From Liolophura sinensis (Eukaryota; Mollusca; Polyplacophora; Chitonida; Chitonidae), in assembly GCF_032854445.1 (NCBI RefSeq), contig NC_088307.1:248001-312000 (forward strand): a stretch of DNA of 64,000 nt. The letters are read 5' to 3'. The first letter of the stretch is position 1. Each line of letters opens with the position of its first letter. Below, in pieces: positions 40,201 through 54,000 of this stretch. Under the pieces are notes generated by a model, which ran no database searches, was not told where the DNA came from, and was given only the letters and a program-made list of their open reading frames with translations. A program made the translations under genes and the position numbers.

Positions 40201-41630
40201 AGTTGACATTAGATTAATGCCCTTTGCGTGTGATGGTGTAACATTTCAACCATCAGTCGACATTAGACTATAAACCTGTGTTTGTGATGCTGTAACATCC
40301 CAACCACCAGTCGACATTAGACTATAAACCTGTGTTTGTGATGGTGTAAAATCCCAATGACCAGTCGATATTACACTACAACCCTTTGTTTGTGGTGGTG
40401 TAACATCCCACCTTTGTTGTCATGTTTAAAGAATCCAACAACAATTCCACATGCCATTGTAGAAAATGCTACCAGCTTGTATTAGTTTTGTACGTGTTTG
40501 CACATCCTGGAATCTCAACAAGTGATGGTGCCAAAGAGCGACGACCATTCCGCATAGACAGTAGAGCCTTATTATGTGACGGCTACCCAAAAGCCATTCC
40601 ATATAGGGAGTAGGGCCTCACTGTGTAACGGATACAGGTTCCAAGAACCATTCCGCACAGACAGTAGAGCCTTATTATGTGACGGATACAGGACCCAAGA
40701 ATCATTCCATACAGAGAGTAGGGCCTAACCATGTGACAGATACTGAGCCCAGGACCATTCCGTACAGAGAGTAGGGCCTAACCATGTGACAGATACTGAG
40801 CCCAGGACCATTCCGTACACAGAGTAGAGCCTCACTGTGTAACGGATACAGGTTCCAAGAACAATTCCGCACAGACTGTAGGGCCTTATTATGTGACGGA
40901 TACAGGACCCAAGAACCATTCCATACAGAGAGCAGGGCCTAACCATGTGACAGATACTGAGCCCAGGACCATTCCGTACAGAGAGTAGGGCCTAACCAGG
41001 TGACAGATACTGAGCCCAGGACCATTCCGTACAGAGAGTAGGGCCTTACTGTGTAACGGATACAGGTTCCAAGAACAATTCCGCACAGACTGTAGAGCCT
41101 TATTATGTGACGGATACAGGACCCAAGGACCATTCCATACAGGGAGCAAGGCCTAACCATGTGACAGATACTGAGCCCAGGACCATTCCGTACAGAGAGT
41201 AGGGCCTAAGCATGTGACAGATACTGAGCCCAGGACCATTCCGTACAGGAGAGTAGGGCCTAACCATGTAACAGATACTGAGCCCAGGACCATTCCGTAC
41301 AGAGAGTAGAGCCTAACCATGTGACAGATACTGAGCCAAGGACCATTCCGTACAGAGAGTAAAGTTCCATTACATGACGGTAACAAGATCCAAGAACCAT
41401 TCCGCATAGAGACTGGGGGCCTCATTATCTGACGGATACAGGACCCAAGATCAATTCCGTTATAAGGAGTATAGATTCACCAGCTAATGTATAACTCAGC
41501 CGCTGATGTATACCTCAGTGGCTGTTGTATTCGAGCTTCATTATGTGACGAATACAAGGCCCAAGATCCATTCCGTATTGAGAATTGAGCCTCATTCGGT
41601 GAGGGTAAGGATAGAAAAACCAGTCCGTAT

Positions 41631-41704
<74 letters not shown>

Positions 41705-42008
41705 GGAGTGCTTGGGGTTTAACGTCGTACTCAACAATTTTTCAGTGCGACGAAGGAATCCTTAGGGTGCATGTACGTGTAATGTGCCTCCTTGTAGCAG
41801 GACGGATTTCCACCGCTCTTTTATCTAGTGCTGCTTCGGTGCCGAAGGCAAGTAAGCCCCGCCCGAGCCATTATACTGATACGGGTCCACCCGTCGTTGC
41901 ACTATACCCTTCATACTGAACGCCAAGCGAGGAAGTTACAACTTCCTCTTTAAAGTCTTAGGTGTGACTCGATCAAGGATTGATCCAGGATCTACCGGTC
42001 CCGAACAT

Positions 42009-42085
<77 letters not shown>

Positions 42086-45000
42086 CACTGCCGAAAATAT
42101 ATGTATATTTTTTGTATAAATTTTTGGGCCCTAGAGGGTTTGGTAAAGCCCTGACGTGTCGCACACTTAATGGTTTGGCAATTAACGCATCTCTGCCATA
42201 CATGTACGTGCCACTAGAGGGTTCGGCTATTAACACATCCTTAGCAAATATGTACGGGCACTAGAGGGTTTGGCTATTAACACATCCTTAAACTATAGAC
42301 CAGTAGAGAGTTTGGCAATCAACACATCTCTAAAATACATGTATGGGACACTAGAGAGTTTAGCAATCAACACATCTCTAGCATACACATATGGGCCACT
42401 ATAGGGTTTGGCAATCAACACATCTCTAACACACATGTACGGGTCACTACAGGGTTTGCCAATTAACACATCTCTAACATACATGTACGGGCCACTACAG
42501 GGTTTCGCAATTACCACATCTCTAACATACATGTACGGGCCACTACAGGGTTTCGCAATTAGCACATCTCTAACATACATGTATGGGCCATTAGTGGGTT
42601 TGGAAATTAACACATCCTTAACACACACGTACGGGTCACTAGAGAGTTTCGCAATCAACACATCTCTAGCATACATATACGGGCCACTGGAGAGTTTGGC
42701 AATTAACACATCTCTAACATACATGTATGGGCCACTATAGGGTTTGGCAATCAACACATCTATAACATACATGTATGGAACAATGGAGAGTGTGGCAATC
42801 CACGCATCTCTAACATCCACGTATGGACTACTAGAGGGTTTGGCAATCAACACATCTCTAACATACATGTATAGGCCACTGGAGAGTTTGGCAATCAACA
42901 CATCTTTAACATACATGTATGGGCCACTACAGGGTTTGGCAATTACACATCTTTAACATACATGTATGGGCCATTATATGGTAAGGCTATTTATACATCC
43001 GTAACATACCGGCCACTAGAGAGTTTGGGTGAGTGAGTGAGTGAGTGCTTGGGGTTTAACGTCGTACTCAACAATTTTTCAGTCATATGACGACGAAGGA
43101 ATCATTGGGGTGCATGTACGTGTAATGTGCCTCCTTGTTGCAGGACGGATTTCCACCGCTCTTTTATTTAGTACTGGTTCACTGAGACGACTTACCGAAG
43201 GCAAGTAAGCCGCCCCGCCCGAGCCATTATACTGATACGGGTCAACCAGTCGTTGCACTATCCCCTTCATGCTGAACGCCAAGCGAGGAAGTTACAACTT
43301 CCTCTTTTAAAGTCTTAGGTGTGACTCGATCAAGGATTGATCCTGGATCTACCGGTCCCGAAGCGGACGCTCTACCAGAGAGTTTGGCAATCAACACATC
43401 TCTAATATACATGTGTGGGCTAGTAGAGAGTTTGGCAATCCACACATATCTAACATCCATGTACGGGCCACTATAGGGATTGGCAATTAACACATCTCTA
43501 ACATACATGTATGGGCCACTATAGGGTTTAGCAATCAACACATCTCTAACATACATGTATGGGCCACTATAAGGTTTAGCAATCAACACATCTCTAACAT
43601 ACATGTATGGGCCACTATAGGGATAGGCAATTAACACATCTCTAACATACATGTATGGGCCACTATGGGGTTTGGCAATTAACACATCTCTAACATACAT
43701 GTATGGGCCACTATAGGGTTTAGTAATCAACACATCTTTAACATACATGTATGGGCCACTATAGGGTTTAGCAATCAACACATCTCTAACATACATGTAT
43801 GGGCCACAATAGGGTTTAGCAATCAGCACATCTCTAACATAGATATATGGGCCACTATAGGGATTGGCAATTAACACATCTCTAACATACATGTATGGGC
43901 CACTATAGGGTTTAGCAATCAACACATCTCTAACATACATGTATGGGCCACTATAAGGTTTAGCAATCAACACATCTCTAACATACATGTATGGGCCACT
44001 ATAGGGATAGGCAATTAACACATCTCTAACATACATGTATGGGCCACTATAGGGTTTGGCAATTAACACATCTCTAACATACATGTACGGGCCACTGTAG
44101 GGTTTGGCAATCAACACATCTCTAACATACATGTATGGGCCACTATAGGGTTTAGCAATCAACACATCTCTAACATACATGTATGGGCCACTATAGGGTT
44201 TAGTAATCAACACATCTCTAACATACATGTATGGGCCACAATAGGGTTTAGCAATCAGCACATCTCTAACATAGATGTATGGGCCACTATAGGGATTGGC
44301 AATTAACACATCTCTAACATACATGTATGGGCCACTATAGGTTTTGGCAATTAACACATCTCTAACATACATGTATGGGCCACTATAGGGTTGGCAATTA
44401 ACACATCTCTAACATACATGTATGGGCCACTACAGGGTTTGGCAATTAACACATCTCTAACATACATGTATGGGCCACTATAGGGTTTAGCAATCAACAC
44501 ATCTCTAACATACATGTATGGGCCACTATAGGGATTGGCAATTAACAAATCTTTAACATACATGTATGGGCCACTATAGGGTTTGGCAATCAACACATCT
44601 CTAACATACATGTATGGGCCACTATAGGGATTGGCAATTAACAAATCTTTAACATACATGTATGGGCCACTATAGGGTTTGGCAATCAACACATCTCTAA
44701 CATACATGTATGGGCCACCATAGGTTTTAGTAATCAACACATCTTTAACATACATGTATGGGCCACTATAGGGTTTAGCAATCAACACATCTCTAACATA
44801 CATGTATGGGCCACAATAGGGTTTAGCAATCAGCACATCTCTAACATAGATGTATGGGCCACTATAGGGATTGGCAATTAACACATCTCTAGCATACATG
44901 TATGGGCCACTATAGGGTTTGGCAATTAACAAATCTCTAACATACATGTATGGGCCACTATAGGGTTTGGCAATTAACACATCTCTAACATACATGTATG

Positions 45001-48000
45001 GGCCACTATAGGGTTTAGCAATCAACACATCTGTAACATAGATGTATGGGCCACTATAGGGATTGGCAATTAACACATCTCTAACATACATGTATGGGCC
45101 ACTATAGGGTTTGGCAATTAACACATCTCTAACATACATGTATGGGCCACTATAAGGTTTAGCAATCAACACATCTCTAACATACATGTATGGGCCAATA
45201 TAGGGTTTGGCAATCAACACATCTCTAACATACATGTATGGGCCACAATAGGGTTTAGTAATCAACACATCTTTAACATACATTTATGGGCCACTATAGG
45301 GATTGGCAATTAACACATCTCTAACATACATGTATAGGCCACTAGGGAGTTTGACGATTACCACATCCTAATCATACCGGCCAGTTGGGAGTTTAGCAAT
45401 TAACCCATCCCTAACATACATATATGGGTGACTAGAGTGTTTGGCAATTAACACATTCTTAACATACCGGCCAGTAGAGAATCTGGCAATCAACACATAT
45501 CTAACGACCTCTAGAGGGTTTCATAGTTAATACACCTCTAACGCATGGGCACTAGCGGGCTTAACGGCTGGTACAGACCCAGCTTACTGAGCACTAGAGG
45601 GGTTTACAGTTGACACAGCCCTAACATACTGGGCACTGAAGGGTTGTGTAGTTGGTACACCTCTAATATACGGACACTAGATGGACACTAGATACACAGC
45701 TGGTACACCTCCAACATAACGGGCACTAGAGGGTTTCACAGCTGTCACAGACCAAACCAACCGGACACAGGAGGATTTGGCAGATGGTACATCTCATCAT
45801 ACCAGGCTCTAAAGGGCTGTTGCCACAGCACTAACATACAAGGCACTAGAGTGCTGTTGGCACAGTAGTAAGAAACCAGGCACTAAATGGCTGTTGCCAC
45901 AGCACTAACGTACCAGGCACTAGAGGGCTGTTGCCACAGCACTAACATACCAGGCACTAGAGGGTTGTTGCCACAGTACTAACATCAGATAACAGAGGGT
46001 TTCGCTGTTGACACAGCCCAGGATACCATCGACTAGAGGCTTAGGCTGTTGCCACAGCACTAACATACCAGGCACTAGAGGGCTGTTGTCAAGGCACTAA
46101 CATACCGAACACTACAAGGTTTAGGCCTCTAGTCGAACACAATCATACCACAGACTAGGGGTTTAGACTGTTGGTACAACACTATCATACCGAACATCAG
46201 AGTGTTTCGCAGGTGACACATACCTCATACCAGATACCAGAGGATTTCGATGTTGACACAGCCCTATTGTACCGAACATCACAGGGTTTCACAGGTGACA
46301 CATCTCTCATACCAGATACCAGAGGGTTTCGGTGTTGACACAGCCCTATTATGCCGAGCATCAGAGGGTTTCACGGCTGACACATCACTCATACCGGATA
46401 TCAGAGGGTTTCGGTGTTGACACAGCCCTATTATGCCGAGCATCAGAGGGTTTCACAGCTGACACATCACTCATACCGGATATCAGAGGGTTTCGGTGTT
46501 GACATAGACCAATTATACGGAACATGAGGGGATTTCACAGCTGACACATCCCTCTTACAGGGTGCTAGAGGGTTTTGCTGTTGACACAGCCCTATTATAC
46601 GGAACATGAGAGGATTTCACAGCTGACACATCCCTCATACAGGGTGCTAGAGGCTTTTGCTCTTGACACAGCCCTATCATACCAAACATGAGAGGGTTTC
46701 ACAGCTGACACATCCCTCATACAGGGTCCTAGAGGCTTTTGCTCTTGAAACCGATCATAACATACCGGCGATTAGAGGGTTCGCTGTTGACACAGCCTTA
46801 ACATACCTAGGATTAGGGGATCTCGCTGTTGAAACAGAATTAACATACCGGAGATTAAAGGGTTTCGCTTTTGACACAGCGTTAACATGCCGGGGATAAG
46901 AGGAATTCGCTGTTGACACAGTCTTAACATACCTTGGATTAGAGGGTTTAACTGTTGACAGTCAACATACGGGTACGAAAAAGGTTTCACAGTGAACGCA
47001 GTTCCAATATGTCTGGAGTTGTTGGGAATCTATTCGTCGAAATATTCGTACACCAGCCGTCAGTGAGGATGGATGTACCAGGTCAATAAATACAAGACTA
47101 ATTCCCAAAACAACGTAGTAAGCATATAAAGTACAAAATAGGGCGGAATCATGCAAACAGAAGCAGTCAAAAGTTTTCAACGATGTTAAAAATATAACGT
47201 GTGATCTAGGCAAATTAGTGAAATCAGTATTCAAACCGTGTACAGTGCTACTATATCAGCCGTCAATAATAAACTATATTGCGCTTTTGCTTGCAACTGT
47301 TCATATATCCAACGTGGCGATCTAATTCAACACGATGACTATACACTCCCCAGCTCTGTGTAAGCGCTATTTAGCAGAGCGCCAGAGGCTCTGGAAACTC
47401 TGCCCTTATTTACTTACGACAGAACTATACTCATTTTAAAACTTAAGTAATAGAGTTGAGGTTTTTACACTTTCCTTCACGAACTTTATAAATTCACTAA
47501 GGCTTATGGTCTCGATTTTCTCCAAATCTCTAAACAGCTTTTTGGTAAACCATTTTGCAGGCGCCCATGTTGTAGTAAATTTGTTATAAAGTAGTCGCCT
47601 TGCATTTCAAATTTGTAACGTGGTGCATTATAACTTTTGTACCTACTGTGACTAAACATAAATAACATGAGACCCTCTCCTGGCACAGTTCTAAGGCATA
47701 CAGGGTGTTATTACAGAACCACTGTAAATGTAAATCTATGTTATTTTGTAACTTGTCCCAGGCCCCACGCTGATATTTATCCCAGGGCCACACTGTTGCG
47801 CAATTTTAGTTACCATCACCTGAACAATAACGCAGGCAACAGACACTTCTTGAATGGAAATACATAGAAAAGAACGGAATCGATCGCTGCATACAGGAAA
47901 AAGAAAATCAATGAAACACAAATTGTGAAAGAACCAGTTGAATATGAACGTGACGTGAGAAGGAAACATCGTCAAATATACATGTAAGATTCTGTTAAAA

Positions 48001-51000
48001 ACACATCCTAATATTACATATAATTGATCACCAATATAATTGATCACCAACCCATGTTTGATAAATGATTATAGCAGTTTGTTAAGCTAGTTAAGAACAA
48101 AAATACCAATATTAAAGCATGAGCGTGTAAAGTGAACCTTCCTCACCTGCCTTAGCAGTTCACTTGTGGAAAAATGGTGTGGGAAAATGTGCCTTTAGTT
48201 CAGATATAGAAATAAACTAGCACATAATGTACTATAGTTTGTCCTCGTATCTTCTCTAAAATACTGCACTCACGGGAGATATGGCAGACAGCTTCCTCCA
48301 GTCTACTTACTGTACAGGCATCCGACCTTTGATCAGATTCCAGGCTTTTATTGACCGCCGGAAAGCTGACACTTTTGGGATTTAGCACTGCCATCATGTT
48401 GATCGACTTCGGCTTACCTCGAGATTTTGTCCAAACCTTCTGTTTGCTTCGTGGGAGTCGGGTTGTGGGTGAGGGTCGAGTTGGGGTGGGAGGTGGATGG
48501 TGGAGGGGGTGTCATTTCTCTGTCATGGCCACGGAGCTTACAGTTTTCTATCACGGTCATGACCAAGAAAAAAAGTGCATGCTGCCTATCATAAACAGCT
48601 CCTTCTCCCCGGGGTTATGTAATACAGACCACCGGTGCTTGAACATGTAAGGCGTTTTTAAGCACCAGTTTAAAATCACCAAATAACTGTTCTTAATCAG
48701 CAAGATAATTCTTCTGATTCACAAGTGGCTTTTCGTTATAAAAGAGTAGCTGTGTTAGTCGGCTAGTAGGTTTTCGCAAGCAGAGAATAGCTGTTTTCAA
48801 TCAGCGACTGGCGGTGTTCAGGCAGCGTGTATAACTGATCAAAACACGCGAATACCTCATTTCAGCCAGGACGTATTAACTGTTTTGAATCAGCCGCTGT
48901 TTGCTCTGAATCAGCCACTAATTGTTGTTAATCAACGACTGGTTGTCTTTGATGACAATGTTTAGTATCAGTGGAACAGAACTGGCCAATGGATGATGAA
49001 TGGGTTACTGTGCAGTGTATATGTCATAACAGGAACTCTGCTCGTGGCATCAGATAACATCTTTGTTTATGATGACACCTACTTGCACCTAGTTGTCCAT
49101 ACATCTTTATATAGATATTGATAGATAGAGATATCACACTACTGAGATCGTGGCATCAGATAACATCTTTGTTTATGATGACACCTACTTGCACCTAGTT
49201 GTCCATACATCTTTATATAGATATTGATAGATAGAGATATCACACTACTGAGAACGGGGCATCAGATAACATCTTTGTTTATGATGACACCTACTTGCAC
49301 CTAGTTGTCCATACATCTTTATATAGATATTGATAGATAGAGAGATATCACACTACTGAGATCGTGGCATCAGATAACATATTTGTTTATGATGACACCT
49401 ACTTGTACCTAGTTGTCCATACATCTTTATACAGATATTGATAGATAGAGATATCAAACTACTGAGATCGTCAAAATGAATTTCTTCGCAGTTACTTGGT
49501 TTATTTATTTTGCAAAGCCATTCACTGGATGAACTGGACTTTTTTTTAAAAAAAAACCTCTCAAATGTGACATATTTTTGGTCGTCATTTCGCCATGCCA
49601 TCGGCAATCATGTTTACACTAGGTATTGGCCCTGATCAATCACTCTGTGTGGTCAGTTTCACAGGCTCGCAGGTACCGATAGATTGAGGACATGTTTACC
49701 TGTCCACAGACAGAAAAAGCCAGTTACTGTCTTTCCTTACAAAATCTGCGCCCAATATCGGAGAATGTGTAAAGGTTAAGAGTATAGAGAGCCACTGCAA
49801 TCATGCTTCTGGCAAAATACCACCAATTAAAGGACAGTATCCCGCCACTAGCCCGCAGAGCCGTCCTGTCCATTTTAGCAGTAATCCTCTTTTTAGATCA
49901 ACTTTCTCCGCGACCGTCGAATCGCGGCCGATTGCTGCCAATGTACTGCTAATGCGCCAGGGCTCTTGTTTCTTCAATAAGTGGTGGCCCTAAACTTCCA
50001 AGCTGACAAGTGAAGCGGACGTTGTTACCGTAGCTCCACGGGAGATGTCATCCAGATCTGCCTATGCAGCTTCCCTGGTCGATAACCGCGCATAGCTGCG
50101 ATTAGTGACTTGAAAACGGCTGCAAGAAAAGCAAACTGTTACCGACTTACTTTTTTCTCATCTTTATTTCTTTCAGTGGCGTTTACTGTTAAAATGTATA
50201 GTTTAAGCAACAAAGCAGTTCACGTGAGCAAAGGAGAGAGGTAAGAAACTAGCGTAACAGTGTTCACTCTTACTGCGGCCAAAGGGAAGGCACGCAATAA
50301 TGTTACCGAAATTCGTCGTGACAAATGAATGAGAGGCAGCGACTCCTACATCTGTCGGTTGGCAACAGCCAGAGAAAATCTGTCATAGATCGACACAATC
50401 ACGACGGCAGAAGCTCATAAGTTATTGATAATTTATGGAAAGATACAAAAATAACAGCAGCCGTAACAGCGAATTGCTATCACTGTGCACGGTTGTTGGC
50501 GACTTAATTGTGACCAGCTATCGATCTGTTCATGGTTATGGGTCTGACCGGACTACAACACGCAACACGGAGAATGGACGGGAGGCGGGGTAAATGGACA
50601 ACTGCGGGAGCAAATGGACAACTGCGGGAGCAAATGGACAACAGCGTGGGTAAATGGAGAACAGCAGAGTAAATGGACAACACCGGGCTAAATGAACAAC
50701 AACAAGTGTAAATAGACGACCTCAGGGTAAATGTACAACAGCATAGTAAATGGGCTGGGCAGGGAAAATGGATAACAGCAGTGTAAATGCACTACAGCGG
50801 GGTAAATGGACAACAGCGAGGTTAATGGACAACGGTCGGGTGAATGGACAACAGTCGGGTGAATGGGCAACAGCGGGGTTAACGGACAACAGCGAGGTTA
50901 ATGGTCAACAGCCGAAGAATGGACACCAGCAGGGTGAATGTATAACAGCATTGGAAATGCGGTGGGAATAGGGTGTATAGGCAGTGACAGGGTGCATGGA

Positions 51001-54000
51001 CAGAGATAGGCTATATGGACATTGGAAGTGTGTAGGAACAATGATAGAATGTAATGAAAATGACGGGGTGTATGGACAGTGACAGGGTGTATGGAACCTT
51101 TAACAAGTCGATCTGCAAGGAGATATTTTACCTGCTCTATATCTATTGTGAAATAAATTTATTTCATAAACCACATATTTGTCATTACAGCCACTTTCCA
51201 AGGCCATATTATTTTGAGCTTCTCTGAGTATCAGTATCTAGGGTACCTACCGGCCTTTCTAAAGAGGGACTTGACTGAGCGGGGAATCATGATTATTTAT
51301 AACGGACTTTGGAGAATTATTATAGCACACTAAATCAAAGTAGATGTTGGACATCCCTAGCTTGATGTTAACCAGCTGAAAGGTGACACATGCTGTCAAC
51401 CAAAATATGCCAGTAACATGTTACATGTTTTCTAAAATCATGCTATGTCATGTTACCGGGGTTACCTTCTCCCAGGCTTTTAGCTTGCCAACCGCGCAAT
51501 GACCCAAGTGGCTCTCACCAATACGGTCGCTGTGAGTTCAAGTCCAGCTCATGCTGGCTTCTTCTCCTGCAGTACGGAGGAAGGATTTTCAACAATGTGC
51601 GGATGGTGGTGGGTTTTCCACTGTCAAGTTTCCTTCCACCATAATGCTGGCCGACGTGGTACAAGTGAAAAATACCAAGCAAATAAATAAATAAATAAAT
51701 AAATAAATATAACACGTAAGCTGGTAAAAGTGTCACTAACGTGTTACCCACTACAATATACCAGTAAAATGGGTTATTAACGTGTTTTTTTACTGACTTC
51801 AACATGCCAGTAAATGTGTCATTAACGTGTTACCGACTACAATATGCCAATAACGTGCCTCACTAGCGTGTTACCGACTAAAGTACACTCGTAAAATGTC
51901 AACTAAAATGCTCCTTTAACTTATTACGAACTAAATTGTGTCTGCATTTAATAAACACTTCCACTACAGTTGTCAATATACAATGAATCTACAGGTGCTA
52001 AGAGGTTCTCTTTTCACCTGCTTTCTTCGCGTAAGGTAATCAAACTCGGGCGTTTTATTTCCTCGTGTCCACAAATCAGTCTCAACTGAATCTCTCGTTC
52101 GTCATGCGTAACAAATTTTCTCATATATCCAACCAGGAAGGCAGATTTATGGACTTTGGATCAAATGTGAATCACTTGTCATACTCCAGTTTTAGGAAGG
52201 TCGAGGAAGGCACAAACTGTGATCATACTCCAGCCATTGTCATGTCGAGGAAGGCGCAGACAATGCTCATATTCCAGCCATAGTCATATCGACGAAGGCG
52301 CAGACAATGCTCATACATCAGTCATATCAAGTCAAAAAAGGCGCAAACAATGCTCATATTCCAGCCATTGTCATGTCGAGGAAGGCACACACAATGCTCC
52401 TACTTCAGCCATTGTCATGTCTAGGAAGGCACAGACAATGGTCATACTTCAGTCATATCAAGTCGATAAAGGCACAGACAATACTCATACTTCTGTCATA
52501 GTCAAGTCAAGGACGACACAGACAATGGTCATACATCCAGCCAGGTGAAATCAAAGAAGGCACAAACAGTGCTCATACTTTAGCCATGGGTCAAGTCGAG
52601 GATGGCACACATAATGCTCATACTTCAGCCATAGTCATGTCGAGGAAGACACAGACAATGGTCATACATCAGTCATATCAAGTCAAGAAAGGCATAAACA
52701 ATGCTCATACTCCAGCCATAGTCATGTCGAGGAAGGCACAGACAATGGTCATACATCCAGCCATATGAAGTCAAGAAAGGCACAAACAACAATCATACAT
52801 CAGCCATAGTCATGTCGAGGAAGACACAATGCTCATAATTTAGCCATAGTCATGTCGAGGAGGACACAGACAATGGTCATACATCAGTCATATGAAGTCA
52901 AGAAAGGCATAAACAACAATCATACACCAGCCATAGTCATGTCGAGGAAGACACAGACAATGCTCATATTCCAGCCATAGTCATGTCGAGGAAGACACAG
53001 ACAATGGTCATACATCAGTCATATCAAGTGGAGGAAGGCACAGACAATGCTCATGTTCCAGCAATTGCCAAGTGGAGGAAGGCACGGACAATGCTCATGT
53101 TCAAGCAATTGCCAAGCGGAGGAGCGCACGGACAATGCTCATGTTCCAGCAATTGCCAAGTGGAGGAAGGCACAGACAATGCTCATGTCCCAGCAATTGC
53201 CAAGTGGAGGAAGGCACAGACAATGCTCATGTTCAAGCAATTGTCATGTGGAGGTAGGCACAGACAATGCTCATGTTCCAGCAATTGCCAAGTGGAGGAA
53301 GGCACGGACAATGCTCATGTTCCAGCAATTGCCAAGTGGAGGAAGGCACAGACAATGCCCATGTTCCAGCAATTGCCAAGCGGAGGAAGGCACAGACAAT
53401 GCTCATGTTCCAGCAATTGCCAAGCGGAGGAAGGCACAGATAATGGCCATGTTCCAGCAATTGTCAAGCGGAGGAAGGCACAGACAATGCTCATGTTCCA
53501 GCAATTGCCAAGCGGAGGAAGGCACAGATAATGGCCATGTTCCAGCAATTGCGAAGTGGTGGAAAGCACAGACAATGCTCATGTTCCAGCAATTGCCAAG
53601 TGGAGGAAGGCACAGATAATGACCATGTTTTAGCAAATGGCAAGTGGAGGAAGGCACAGACAATGCTCATCTTCCAGCAATTGCCAAGTGGAGGAAGGCA
53701 CAGACAGTGCTCATGTTCCAGCAATTGCTAAGTGGAGGAAAGCACAGACAGTGCTCACGTTCCAGCAATTGCCAAGTGGAGGAAAGCACAGACAATGCTC
53801 ATGTTCAAGCAATTGCCAAGCGGAGGAAGGCACAGATAATGGCCATGTTCCAGCAATTGCCAAGCGGAGGAAGGCACAGACAATGCTCATACTCCAGCCA
53901 TAGTCAAGCTGATGAAGGTGCAAACAGTGCTCATACTTGAGGCAGAATCAAGTCGAGAAATGCACAGACAATGTTCATACTCTAGACATATTAAGATGTG

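Noticed and set aside
43242-45283. Minus-strand open frames of 376 and 310 residues
   Set aside because: They lie wholly in the 48-bp array (period divisible by three). There is no signal peptide or unique start, and the longer frame runs on into SINE sequence.
52983-53940. Several 90-190-residue frames on both strands
   Set aside because: All are translations of the 44-bp array; overlapping frames on both strands with the same repeat pattern cannot all be genes.
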